64,000 nt of DNA, taken from Rhodobacteraceae bacterium HLUCCA08. GTDB lineage: Bacteria > Pseudomonadota > Alphaproteobacteria > Rhodobacterales > Rhodobacteraceae. Shown here piece by piece: positions 7,929 to 15,691 of the stretch; position 1 is the first letter of the stretch, and the number at the start of each line of letters is the position of its first letter. Under the pieces are notes generated by a model that made no database searches, was not told the DNA's origin, and saw nothing but the letters and a program-made list of their open reading frames with translations. Location of the stretch: the NCBI GenBank assembly GCA_001314655.1, contig LJSF01000012.1:1-64000 (forward strand). The letters are read 5' to 3'. The translations under genes were made by a program, and so were the position numbers.

Positions 7929-9020
7929 GTGCCAAGACTCTACCTTTGGCAAATCAACGACATCACCTCGGTCGGTCCGGACGCCTTCCCGAACACCGGG
8001 GATGGCAACGGTGGCGCGGTCGGTGTGTCGTCGTTCGTGATCGACGCCGGCGCGACGACCCATGCGATCGAGGTAACCGACGATGACGGCCTGCTGGAAA
8101 ACAACGACGGATCGTTGCAGGACATTGCGACGGCGGTGGTGTTCGACGGCAGTTCGTTTTCACCGGGCGACAACATCCAGGTCGAATACAGCTACATCGT
8201 GCGCCCGACCGGGTCGAGCGATCCGGCCGACAACCTAACCGTCCATGCGATCCGGATGGACAACACCCTCCATGGCGTTGCATCGGACGCGCCGCTTGTT
8301 CCCGGCGTTTCCTACGACGTGCTGTCGATCTCGAGCAATTCTCCGGTCGTCGCCTATTCGAACCTCGTTGCCTGTTTCGGACCGGGCACATTGATCGACA
8401 CCCCCGACGGGCCGCGCCGGGTCGAGGCCCTGCGACACGGCGACCTCGTGTCGACTTGCGACCACGGTCCGCAGCCCGTGCGCTGGATCCGCAACAGCCA
8501 TCAATCCCCGGACCGGTCACGGAAAGACAACAGGCCCGTTCGCATCAAGGCCGGGGCGCTGGGGCGCGGCATTCCGGCGCGCGACCTGATCGTGTCGCCG
8601 CAACACCGGATCCTTGCCGGTGGCGTCGGCCAGATGCAGGACCTGTTCGACCACGAAGTGCTCGTTCCCGCCAAGGCGTTGACGGCGCTGCCGGGCATTC
8701 GCATGCTGCGGGGCAAGACCCGGATCAGGTGGTTTCACTTCGCGTGCGACCGGCACGAGGTCGTCCTGTCGAACGGCTGCCGTTCGGAATCGCTCTTGCT
8801 GGGCCCGATCGTCCTGAACGGCCTGACCCCGGCCGACCGACGGGCTTTGACCGGTCTTTTCGGCCCCGCGCCGGCGCCCGGTGGCGCGCTCGATGGCCCC
8901 GCTGCGCGCGACTACCTGACGGTCGGCTCGGTCAGGCGCCGCATCGCGCGTCATTTCGAAATCAGCAAAGGTCACCCGGCCAGCGGCACCCCGAACCGGG
9001 ATCGCGCATGCGTGACCTGA
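7929..9020 (+). CDS. Hint (hedgehog/intein-like) domain protein
   Basis: This 363-residue protein starts at GTG 7929, with GGGAG 10 nt upstream. Residues about 1-150 are a beta-rich module with acidic repeats. From about residue 154 a Hint_2 domain begins with CFGPGTLIDTPDGPRRVEAL, its N-terminal Cys placed like the nucleophile of self-cleaving Hint domains, followed by IVSPQHRILAGG. Such proteins are frequent in Rhodobacteraceae and often exported, but their function is little known. It lies between the uptake operon and the C-P lyase operon and has no evident phosphonate role. Confidence 0.8.
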   Translation: MPRLYLWQINDITSVGPDAFPNTGDGNGGAVGVSSFVIDAGATTHAIEVTDDDGLLENNDGSLQDIATAVVFDGSSFSPGDNIQVEYSYIVRPTGSSDPADNLTVHAIRMDNTLHGVASDAPLVPGVSYDVLSISSNSPVVAYSNLVACFGPGTLIDTPDGPRRVEALRHGDLVSTCDHGPQPVRWIRNSHQSPDRSRKDNRPVRIKAGALGRGIPARDLIVSPQHRILAGGVGQMQDLFDHEVLVPAKALTALPGIRMLRGKTRIRWFHFACDRHEVVLSNGCRSESLLLGPIVLNGLTPADRRALTGLFGPAPAPGGALDGPAARDYLTVGSVRRRIARHFEISKGHPASGTPNRDRACVT

Positions 9021-9075
9021 CCCCTGCCGCAGGATCCGCGCGACAGGTCGCAAGCGCGGCGTGGCTGTCCGGCCC

Positions 9076-9795
9076 CTATCCGTCCACCATCAGCGTCACA
9101 CGATCCCCGGCGAACCAGGTCCGGCCGTATTCCACCGGCACGCCCGCCTCGTCCACGTTGACGCCGGATGACCGCAACAGCGGGTCGCCCTCGGCCAGGT
9201 GCAGGTGCAGCGCCTGGGTGGCCGTGGCGCGCACCACCGTCAACCGGGTCGTGGCACGGGTGTAATCGGCGATGCCGACCTTTTTCAGCGCTTCGGTCAC
9301 GCTGCTGATCTGCTGCAACGCAGCGCCGATCCCCGGCAGGCGCGCCAACGGGAACAGGCTTTCGAACACCGCGATCGGCTGACCATCGGCCAGTGACAAC
9401 CCGTGACAGGCGCAGACCGGATCGCCGGGCGACAGCTGCAGCGCCCGTGCCTCGCCCGCAGTGGCGGCCCGGTCCTCGAGGGCCAGCATCCGCTTTTCCG
9501 GCCGGCGCCCGGCGGCGATCAGATTGTCGTGGAACCGGACCCGCCGGCCGATGGGATAATCGGTCGGGCTGGCCGCGACAAAGGCCCCGGCGCCGCGCCG
9601 CGTTCGGATCAACCCCTCCGCCACCAGCGCCGACACGCCATGGCGCACCGTGTGGCGGTTGACGCCGAACCGGTCCGCCAGCGCGGCCTCGGTCGGCAGC
9701 TTGTCGCCCGGCCGGTAGCGCCCGTCGCGGATCTCTTCGCGCAAGGCGGTCGCAATGGCCTGCCAAAGCGGGGTGCGGGATCGGGTCTGGGCCAT
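9076..9795 (-). CDS. phnF: GntR/HutC-family regulator PhnF of the canonical C-P lyase operon
   Basis: This 239-residue regulator has an N-terminal winged helix (LPTEAALADRFGVNRHTVRHGVSALVAEGLI) and a C-terminal UTRA ligand-binding domain (about residues 90-235). It is divergent from phnG. The ATG at 9795 is preferred over the TTG at 9807, which would sit in its ribosome binding region. It probably represses phnGHIJKLN and itself through the palindrome at 9856-9869 and is released by a phosphonate-related ligand. Confidence 0.9.
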   Translation of the reverse strand: MAQTRSRTPLWQAIATALREEIRDGRYRPGDKLPTEAALADRFGVNRHTVRHGVSALVAEGLIRTRRGAGAFVAASPTDYPIGRRVRFHDNLIAAGRRPEKRMLALEDRAATAGEARALQLSPGDPVCACHGLSLADGQPIAVFESLFPLARLPGIGAALQQISSVTEALKKVGIADYTRATTRLTVVRATATQALHLHLAEGDPLLRSSGVNVDEAGVPVEYGRTWFAGDRVTLMVDG

Positions 9796-9855
9796 GCCGT
9801 CATCCAAAATTCACAAAACGCCGCTGTCTCCGGCGCGGGGTTCTGCTATGATATG

Positions 9856-9869
9856 TCTAGTTGTATAGA
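9856..9869. promoter_or_regulatory. Candidate PhnF operator in the phnF-phnG divergent promoter
   Basis: TCTAGTTGTATAGA has inverted TCTA/TAGA arms and lies between the divergent phnF and phnG starts. This is the usual half-site type for HutC-family regulators. A TATGAT at 9847-9852 could be the phnG -10 element, which the operator would cover. The sequence is unlike the operator at the phnF copy in the second cluster. Confidence 0.55.
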
Positions 9870-9888
9870 ATTACGCGAAGTTGTCGAG

Positions 9889-10344
9889 ATGAAAGACACG
9901 GTCGACCCCCCCCACGCCCGCAAGGCCTGGATGAGCCTTCTGGCCAAGGCGCCCGAGGGGCGGGCCGCGGCGTTGTTCGACGCGGCGATGACCCGCCCGG
10001 ATTTCACCTGGCTGCGCCGGCCCGAGATCGGCAGCGTCATGGTCCGCGGCCGTGCCGGCGGCACCGGCGCCCCGTTCAACCTGGGCGAGATGACGGTGAC
10101 CCGCTGCGCGTTGACCCTGTCGGAGGGCGTCGTCGGGCATGCCTATATCCAGGGCCGCCGCAAGGCCGATGCCGAGGCCGCGGCCCTGATCGACGCGCTG
10201 ATGCAGACCGAGGCGGCGGACAGGCTGCGCGCCGACGTGCTGGACCCGCTCGCGCAGGACGCCAAGGCCCGCCGCGCCGAACGGGCCGCACGGGCCGCGG
10301 CCACCAGGGTCGACTTCTTCACCATGGTCCGGGGAGACGATTGA
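9889..10344 (+). CDS. phnG: C-P lyase core subunit PhnG (cluster 1)
   Basis: This 151-residue protein matches the PhnG family (MSLLAKAPEGRAAALF start, FNLGEMTVTRCALTL, GHAYIQGRRKADAEAAALIDAL). PhnG is part of the PhnGHIJ core, which with PhnI attaches the phosphonate to the ribosyl moiety of ATP. The stop codon overlaps the phnH start by one base, so translation is coupled. The start at ATG 9889 lies 19 nt after the candidate operator. Confidence 0.92.
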   Translation: MKDTVDPPHARKAWMSLLAKAPEGRAAALFDAAMTRPDFTWLRRPEIGSVMVRGRAGGTGAPFNLGEMTVTRCALTLSEGVVGHAYIQGRRKADAEAAALIDALMQTEAADRLRADVLDPLAQDAKARRAERAARAAATRVDFFTMVRGDD

Positions 10345-10910
10345 TGCAGGAGGCGCAGACCCTTTCGGGCGGCTTCGCCGACCCGCCGCGCGACGCGGCC
10401 CATGCCTTTCGCGGCGTGATGGAGGCGATGGCCCGGCCCGGCACCCTGCATAGCCTGCAGGGCGCCCGGCCACCGGCGCCGCTGTCGGCGGCCGCCGGCG
10501 CCGTGATCCTGACCCTGTGCGACAGCGAAACCCCGCTGCACCTGGCCGGCCCGGCGGATTGCGCCGCGGTGCGCGCCTGGGTCGCGTTTCACACCGGCGC
10601 GCCGCCGAGCGGCCCGGCCGATTGCGTGTTCGCGCTGGGCACCTGGGCGGCGCTCGCGCCGCTGTCGGCCTACCCGGTCGGCACGCCGGATTACCCGGAC
10701 CGGTCCGCCACGCTGATCGTCGAATGCGACGTTCTGCGCCAGGACGGGGCCAGGCTGACCGGCCCCGGGATCCGCGACAGCGCCCGTCTGTCGCTGCCCG
10801 ACCGGCAGGCCTTTGCCGACAATGCGGCGCTGTTCCCGCGCGGGCTCGATTTCCTGTTCACCTGCGGCGACCGCATCGCGGCGCTGCCCCGATCGACGAA
10901 GGTGACCTGA
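10344..10910 (+). CDS. phnH: C-P lyase core subunit PhnH (cluster 1)
   Basis: This 188-residue PhnH has the N-terminal GFADPPRDAAHAFRGVMEAMARPGT motif in two parts, and near the end GLDFLFTCGDRIAALPRSTKV. PhnH forms the symmetric heart of the PhnGHIJ complex and is needed for formation of the ribosyl phosphonate triphosphate. It overlaps phnG and phnI by one base on either side. Confidence 0.93.
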   Translation: MQEAQTLSGGFADPPRDAAHAFRGVMEAMARPGTLHSLQGARPPAPLSAAAGAVILTLCDSETPLHLAGPADCAAVRAWVAFHTGAPPSGPADCVFALGTWAALAPLSAYPVGTPDYPDRSATLIVECDVLRQDGARLTGPGIRDSARLSLPDRQAFADNAALFPRGLDFLFTCGDRIAALPRSTKVT

Positions 10911-11998
10911 TGTATGTCGCGGTGAAGGGGGGCGAACGGGCGATCCGGAACGCCCATGCCTGGCTGGCCGAGGAACGGCGCGGCGACCCCGCGGTGACCG
11001 AGCTGAGCGTCGCGCAGATCCGCGAACAGCTGGCGCTGGCGGTGAACCGGGTGATGGCCGAGGGCTCGCTCCATGATCCCGACCTGGCGGCGCTGGCGAT
11101 CAAGCAGGCCCGCGGCGACCTGATCGAGGCGATCTTCCTGATCCGCGCCTATCGCACGACCCTGCCCCGCTTCGGCGTGTCGGCCCCGATCCGGACCGCG
11201 GCGATGGCCTGCGACCGGCGCATCAGCGCCACCTTCAAGGACCTGCCCGGCGGGCAGGTGCTGGGGCCGACCTTCGACTACACCCACCGGCTTGTGGATT
11301 TCAAACTGGCCGCCGAGGGCGACGCGCCCCGGGCCCCGACCGGCGCGGCCGACCCGGGCGATGTGCCCCATGTCATGGACTTCCTGAACCGCGAGGGCCT
11401 GATCGAAGAGGCCCGCCCCGATGACACGCCACCGCCGGACCTGACCCGCGAACCGCTGGAACTGCCGGCCTCGCGCGCCCTGCGCCTGCAGGCGCTGGCC
11501 CGCGCCGACGAAGGCTTCACCCTTGGGCTGGCCTATTCGACCCAGCGCGGCTATGCGCGCAACCATCCCTTCGTGGGCGAATTGCGCATCGGCGCCGTGG
11601 CGGTCGAGATGGAGATCCCCGAACTGGGCTTCGCGATCGAGATCGGCGAGATCACCGTGACCGAATGCGAAACCGTCAACCAGTTCACCGGGTCAAAGAC
11701 CGAACCGCCGCAATTCACCCGCGGCTATGGCCTGGTCTTCGGCCAGACCGAGCGCAAGGCGATTTCCATGGCGCTGGTCGACCGGGCCTTGCGCTGGGAG
11801 GAGCTGGGCGAAGACAATGTCGGCGCCCCGGCGCAGGACGCGGAATTCGTGCTGTATCATGCCGACAACATCCAGGCGACCGGGTTCCTCGAACATATCA
11901 AGCTGCCGCATTACGTCGATTTCCAATCCGAACTGGAACTGGTGCGCAAGCTGCGCCGCACGGCGGGCGCGGACGGGATGCAGGAGGCCGCGCAATGA
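10910..11998 (+). CDS. phnI: C-P lyase core subunit PhnI (cluster 1)
   Basis: This 362-residue protein begins YVAVKGGERAI, as PhnI does. It contains the conserved RRISATFKDLPGGQVLGPTFDY and ends with EHIKLPHYVDFQSELE, whose two histidines correspond to the metal site at the PhnI-PhnJ interface in E. coli. PhnI is the nucleosidase-type subunit that displaces adenine from ATP with the phosphonate. It overlaps phnH by one base. A 136-bp gap with a palindromic repeat separates it from phnJ, unlike the otherwise coupled operon. Confidence 0.94.
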   Translation: MYVAVKGGERAIRNAHAWLAEERRGDPAVTELSVAQIREQLALAVNRVMAEGSLHDPDLAALAIKQARGDLIEAIFLIRAYRTTLPRFGVSAPIRTAAMACDRRISATFKDLPGGQVLGPTFDYTHRLVDFKLAAEGDAPRAPTGAADPGDVPHVMDFLNREGLIEEARPDDTPPPDLTREPLELPASRALRLQALARADEGFTLGLAYSTQRGYARNHPFVGELRIGAVAVEMEIPELGFAIEIGEITVTECETVNQFTGSKTEPPQFTRGYGLVFGQTERKAISMALVDRALRWEELGEDNVGAPAQDAEFVLYHADNIQATGFLEHIKLPHYVDFQSELELVRKLRRTAGADGMQEAAQ

Positions 11999-12031
11999 AT
12001 GCGCCCGTCGCATCGGCCCGGGCCATACCCG

Positions 12032-12050
12032 CCCCGGGCCCGACCCGGGG
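12032..12050. repeat. Short palindromic (REP-like) element between phnI and phnJ
   Basis: CCCCGGG (12032-12038), spacer CCCGA, CCCGGGG (12044-12050). The flank GGAGG on the complement and the internal TCGGG closely match the element at 30743-30763 inside the second phnJ. The two are copies of one dispersed palindromic repeat of the type common in alphaproteobacteria. It explains the gap in an otherwise overlapping operon. Confidence 0.6.
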
Positions 12051-12134
12051 CCTCCTGCCCTGTCCGCGCCGGCCACGGATCCGGAGCGGCGCAGGGTCGA
12101 CAGCCTCCCTGCGCATTGATCCCGGAACATGCCG

Positions 12135-12992
12135 ATGACCGACGACACCTACAACTTCGCCTATCTGGACGAACAGACCAAGCGGATGATCCGCCGCGCG
12201 ATCCTCAAGGGTCTGGCGATCCCCGGCTACCAGGTGCCCTTCGCCAGCCGCGAGATGCCGATGCCCTATGGCTGGGGCACCGGCGGCGTGCAGGTCTCGG
12301 CCGCCGTGATGACGCCCGAGGACCGCTTCAAGGTGATCGACCAGGGCGCCGACGACACCACCAATGCCGTCTCGATCCGCAGCTTCTTTCAACGCACCGC
12401 CGGGGTCGCCACCACCACCACGACCGCCGAGGCGACGGTGATCCAGACCCGCCACCGGATCCCCGAGGCGCCCCTGACCGAGGGTCAGATCCTGGTCTAC
12501 CAGGTGCCGATCCCCGAACCGCTGCGCTTTCTGGAACCCCGCGAAAGCGAAACGCGCAAGATGCACAGCCTGGAAGAATACGGGCTGATGCATGTGAAGC
12601 TCTACGAGGATATCAGCCGCCACGGCCATATCGCCACCTCCTATGCCTATCCGGTCAAGGTCGAGGGGCGCTATGTCATGGACCCCTCGCCGATCCCGAA
12701 ATTCGACAACCCCAAATTGTCGGATTGCCCCGCGATCCAGCTGTTCGGCGCCGGCCGCGAACAGCGCATCTATGCGCTGCCGCCCTATACCCGGGTGGTC
12801 AGCCTCGATTTCGAGGATCACCCGTTCGAGCCCAGCAAGGCCGACCATCCCTGTGGCCTTTGCGGGGCCGAGGACAGCTATCTGGACGAGGTCATCGTCG
12901 ACGATGCGGGCGGGCGGATCTTCGTCTGTTCCGACACCGATCACTGCGAGGGTCGGCAAGCCGCCGGCCACCGGGGAAAGGACGCGGCATGA
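12135..12992 (+). CDS. phnJ: C-P lyase catalytic subunit PhnJ, canonical (cluster 1)
   Basis: Radical-SAM C-P lyase that converts ribose 1-(methyl)phosphonate 5-phosphate to ribose 1,2-cyclic phosphate 5-phosphate and the alkane. The 285-residue protein starts like E. coli PhnJ (YNFAYLDEQTKRMIRRAILK) and keeps the radical glycine in AIPGYQVPFASRE (Gly31). All four essential cysteines are present in the C-x2-C-x21-C-x5-C pattern (240, 243, 265, 271): three for the 4Fe-4S cluster and the last for the thiyl radical. The ATG at 12129 is an alternative start. Confidence 0.96.
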   Translation: MTDDTYNFAYLDEQTKRMIRRAILKGLAIPGYQVPFASREMPMPYGWGTGGVQVSAAVMTPEDRFKVIDQGADDTTNAVSIRSFFQRTAGVATTTTTAEATVIQTRHRIPEAPLTEGQILVYQVPIPEPLRFLEPRESETRKMHSLEEYGLMHVKLYEDISRHGHIATSYAYPVKVEGRYVMDPSPIPKFDNPKLSDCPAIQLFGAGREQRIYALPPYTRVVSLDFEDHPFEPSKADHPCGLCGAEDSYLDEVIVDDAGGRIFVCSDTDHCEGRQAAGHRGKDAA

Positions 12993-13759
12993 CCCCCCTG
13001 CTTTCGGTCCAGGGCGTTACCAGGCATTACGGCGCGCAAATCGGTTGCGCCGATGTGTCTTTCGACCTCTGGCCCGGCGAGGTCATGGGCATCGTGGGGG
13101 AATCCGGCTCGGGCAAGTCGACGCTGCTCGCTTGCATGGCCGGGCATCTGGCGCCGGACAGTGGCGCGGTGGTGTTCGACACCCGGGCGGACGGACCGAA
13201 GGACACCGTCACCATGTCCGAACCCGAACGCCGGATGCTGTCCCGCACCGACTGGGCATTCGTTCATCAACACGCCCGCGACGGGCTGCGCATGGGCGTC
13301 AGCGCCGGCGGCAATGTGGGCGAGCGGCTGATGGCGGTGGGTGCGCGCCATTACGGCGACATCCGCGGCAAGGCGGTGGACTGGCTGGAGCGGGTCGAGA
13401 TCGCCGCCACCCGCATCGACGACCGGCCGACGACCTTTTCCGGCGGCATGCAGCAGCGGTTGCAGATCGCCCGAAACCTGGTGACCGGGCCGCGGCTGGT
13501 GTTCATGGACGAACCGACCGGCGGGCTGGACGTGAGCGTGCAGGCGCGGCTGCTGGACCTGCTGCGCGGCCTGGTGCGCGACATGGGCCTGAGCGCGATC
13601 ATCGTCACCCATGACCTTGCCGTGGTGCGGCTTCTGGCCGACCGGTTGATGGTGATGAAGGACGGCCGCGTGGTCGAGGCCGGCCTGACCGACCAGGTGC
13701 TGGACGACCCGCAGCACGCCTATACCCAGCTGCTTGTCAGCTCCGTTCTGCAGGTATGA
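12989..13759 (+). CDS. phnK: C-P lyase ABC-type subunit PhnK (cluster 1)
   Basis: This 256-residue ABC ATPase has Walker A GESGSGKST near residue 36, signature FSGGMQQRLQIARNL, Walker B FMDEPTGGLDVSVQ and THDLAVV. It has the oligopeptide-transporter-like sequence usual for PhnK. PhnK binds the PhnJ subunits of the core complex rather than a membrane permease, coupling ATP hydrolysis to C-P lyase turnover. It overlaps the phnJ stop by four bases. Confidence 0.93.
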   Translation: MTPLLSVQGVTRHYGAQIGCADVSFDLWPGEVMGIVGESGSGKSTLLACMAGHLAPDSGAVVFDTRADGPKDTVTMSEPERRMLSRTDWAFVHQHARDGLRMGVSAGGNVGERLMAVGARHYGDIRGKAVDWLERVEIAATRIDDRPTTFSGGMQQRLQIARNLVTGPRLVFMDEPTGGLDVSVQARLLDLLRGLVRDMGLSAIIVTHDLAVVRLLADRLMVMKDGRVVEAGLTDQVLDDPQHAYTQLLVSSVLQV

Positions 13760-13763
13760 CGCG

Positions 13764-14447
13764 ATGATCGAGCTTTCGGACGTTTCCAAGACCTTCACCC
13801 TGCACAACCAGGGCGGCGCGGTGATCGAGGTGCTGACCGGCGTCGGCCTGAGCGTCGCCCCGGGGGAATGCGTCGCCCTGACCGGCGCCTCGGGGGCGGG
13901 AAAATCCACGCTGATGCGGATGATCTACGGCAATTACAAGGCCCGAAGCGGCGCGATCCGCATCGGTGACGTGGACCTTGCCCGGGCCGAACCGCGACAG
14001 ATCATCCGGATCCGGCGCGAGGTTCTGGGCCATGTCAGCCAGTTCCTGCGGGTGGTGCCGCGGGTGCCGACGCTCGATGTGGTGGCCGAGCCGCTCCGCG
14101 CGGTCGGTGTCGGTGAACAGGCGGCCCGGGGGCGGGCCTGCGACCTGCTCGGCCGGCTCAACATCCCCGAACGGCTGTGGACGCTGTCGCCCACCACCTT
14201 TTCGGGCGGCGAACAGCAACGGGTGAACATCGCCCGCGGCTTTGCCCATCCCTATCCGGCCCTGCTGCTGGACGAACCGACGGCAAGCCTGGACGCGGCC
14301 AATCGCGAGGTCGTGCTGGCGCTGATCGAAGAGGCAAAGGCCCGGGGCGCGGCGATCATCGGCATCTTCCACGACGACGCCGCCCGCGCCCGGCTCTGCG
14401 ACCGCGAGATCGACGTGAGCCGGTTCACCCCGGCCCGCGCCGCATGA
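13764..14447 (+). CDS. phnL: C-P lyase ABC-type subunit PhnL (cluster 1)
   Basis: This 227-residue ABC ATPase has Walker A GASGAGKST, signature FSGGEQQRVNIARGF, Walker B LLDEPTASLDA and IFHDDAARARLCDR, typical of PhnL (LolD-like). PhnL stacks on PhnK in the complete C-P lyase. The ATG at 13764 is chosen from the conserved start IELSDVSKTF. The upstream in-frame ATG at 13734 lies inside phnK. Confidence 0.93.
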   Translation: MIELSDVSKTFTLHNQGGAVIEVLTGVGLSVAPGECVALTGASGAGKSTLMRMIYGNYKARSGAIRIGDVDLARAEPRQIIRIRREVLGHVSQFLRVVPRVPTLDVVAEPLRAVGVGEQAARGRACDLLGRLNIPERLWTLSPTTFSGGEQQRVNIARGFAHPYPALLLDEPTASLDAANREVVLALIEEAKARGAAIIGIFHDDAARARLCDREIDVSRFTPARAA

Positions 14448-14989
14448 GCCCCGGCCGCCTGATCGCGGTCGTCGGCCCCTCGGGCGTCGGCAAGGACAGC
14501 GTCATGGCCGGGCTGCACGCCGCGATGCCGGAACTGCACCTTGTGCGCCGGGTGATCACCCGGGCCCCGGACCTGGGCGGCGAAGACTACCACGCGGTGT
14601 CGGTCCCCGAATTCGAGCGGATGGCTGCCGCGGGCGCCTTCGCCGTGCATTGGGGCGCCCACGGGCTGTTCTACGGCATCCCCGCCGATATCCTGGACCT
14701 GCTGGAGCGGGGCACCGACTGCCTTGCCAATTTCTCGCGCAAGGCGCTGACCCGGGCCGCCGCGTCCTGCCCCCGCCTTGTCGTCCTGAACGTCACCGCC
14801 CGGCCCGAAACCCTGGCCCGGCGCCTGGCCGCCCGCGGCCGCGAGACCGAGGCCGAGATCGCCCGGCGTCTGGCCCAGGCGGACAAGCCCCTGCCCGCCG
14901 GGCTGGAGGTTCTGACCCTGTCCAATGACGGCGCCTTGTCCGACACCGTCGCCCGGGCCATGGCCCTGCTTCACCCAGCGAGGGCGTAG
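14444..14989 (+). CDS. phnN: Ribose 1,5-bisphosphokinase PhnN
   Basis: This guanylate-kinase-like enzyme phosphorylates ribose 1,5-bisphosphate to PRPP, the last step of phosphonate use. The 181-residue protein has the P-loop GPSGVGKDS near residue 10, RRVITRAP (phosphate acceptor lid), and LDLLERGTDCLANFSR. It overlaps phnL by four bases. Its 3' end overlaps the convergent DUF1045 gene by 19 bases. The second cluster has no phnN, so this one may serve both. Confidence 0.93.
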   Translation: MSPGRLIAVVGPSGVGKDSVMAGLHAAMPELHLVRRVITRAPDLGGEDYHAVSVPEFERMAAAGAFAVHWGAHGLFYGIPADILDLLERGTDCLANFSRKALTRAAASCPRLVVLNVTARPETLARRLAARGRETEAEIARRLAQADKPLPAGLEVLTLSNDGALSDTVARAMALLHPARA

Positions 14990-15642
14990 CGGTGGATCGT
15001 TTCGAAATGCCCGTCCTGCCGTTCCCCGACCAGCGCGACCGCGTCCAGCGTGAACGGGTCCGGCAGATCCGGCAGCCGCGCCTGCAGGACCTGCCGCCAA
15101 TGGTCGATGCGATCCTCGGGCAGGCGCCCGCTGAGCGTCAGGTGAAAGCGGAACTCGTCCAGCACATAGGGATAGCCCCAGCGGGTCAGAAGCGCCTCTT
15201 GCCGCGCCGACAGGCCGGCCTTGCGGCGCCGCGCCAGTTCCTCGGGCGGCGGCGGGGCGCGGAACCGGTCCAGCCCGGTCACGCAGCGGGCCGCGACGCG
15301 GGCGATCCCGGCCGCATCCCCGACCGGCGTCAGCGCCAGGAACCCCCCGAGGCAGGACAGGGCCAGCCCCCGGGTCCGCGCCGGCGCACAGCCCTCGGCC
15401 AGGGCGGCGACCGCATCGCCCAGATCCTCGGCCGTCATGCGCTCGGCCAGGCGGAACGGCGGCTTGAGGGTTCCGTGAAATCCGTATTTACGCGGCGTCA
15501 TGGTCACGTCATCAAGACCGGGCAGGTCGGGCGGCGGCGCGCGGCGGCCGCCTTGCACGTCCCAGCCCAGCCAGCGGGCCCCGAAGTCCGCCAGGGCGCC
15601 CCGGGGCGGCAGATAATAGATCGCATAACGGGTATATGACAT
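14971..15642 (-). CDS. DUF1045 putative phosphonate-metabolism 2H phosphoesterase
   Basis: The 223-residue protein starts YTRYAIYYLPP and carries two H-x-T motifs (FHGTLKPPF near residue 55 and FHLTLSGRL near 165), the hallmark of the 2H phosphoesterase superfamily. DUF1045 proteins occur almost only with C-P lyase genes. No phnP is present in the window, and this enzyme could open the ribosyl 1,2-cyclic phosphate that PhnJ makes, before PhnN. The start codon at 15642 abuts an in-frame ATG of the divergent phnM (15641), so its promoter must lie inside the 5' part of that gene. Confidence 0.88.
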   Translation of the reverse strand: MSYTRYAIYYLPPRGALADFGARWLGWDVQGGRRAPPPDLPGLDDVTMTPRKYGFHGTLKPPFRLAERMTAEDLGDAVAALAEGCAPARTRGLALSCLGGFLALTPVGDAAGIARVAARCVTGLDRFRAPPPPEELARRRKAGLSARQEALLTRWGYPYVLDEFRFHLTLSGRLPEDRIDHWRQVLQARLPDLPDPFTLDAVALVGERQDGHFETIHRYALAG

Positions 15643-15691
15643 GAATTCTTCCTTTCCCGCCGCCGATCTGGCCGATCGACATGACGATGGC

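Noticed and set aside
11995-12138. A 47-codon ORF starting in the phnI stop region.
   Set aside because: It runs across the REP-like palindrome, is Pro/Arg-rich and shows no similarity or ribosome binding site.
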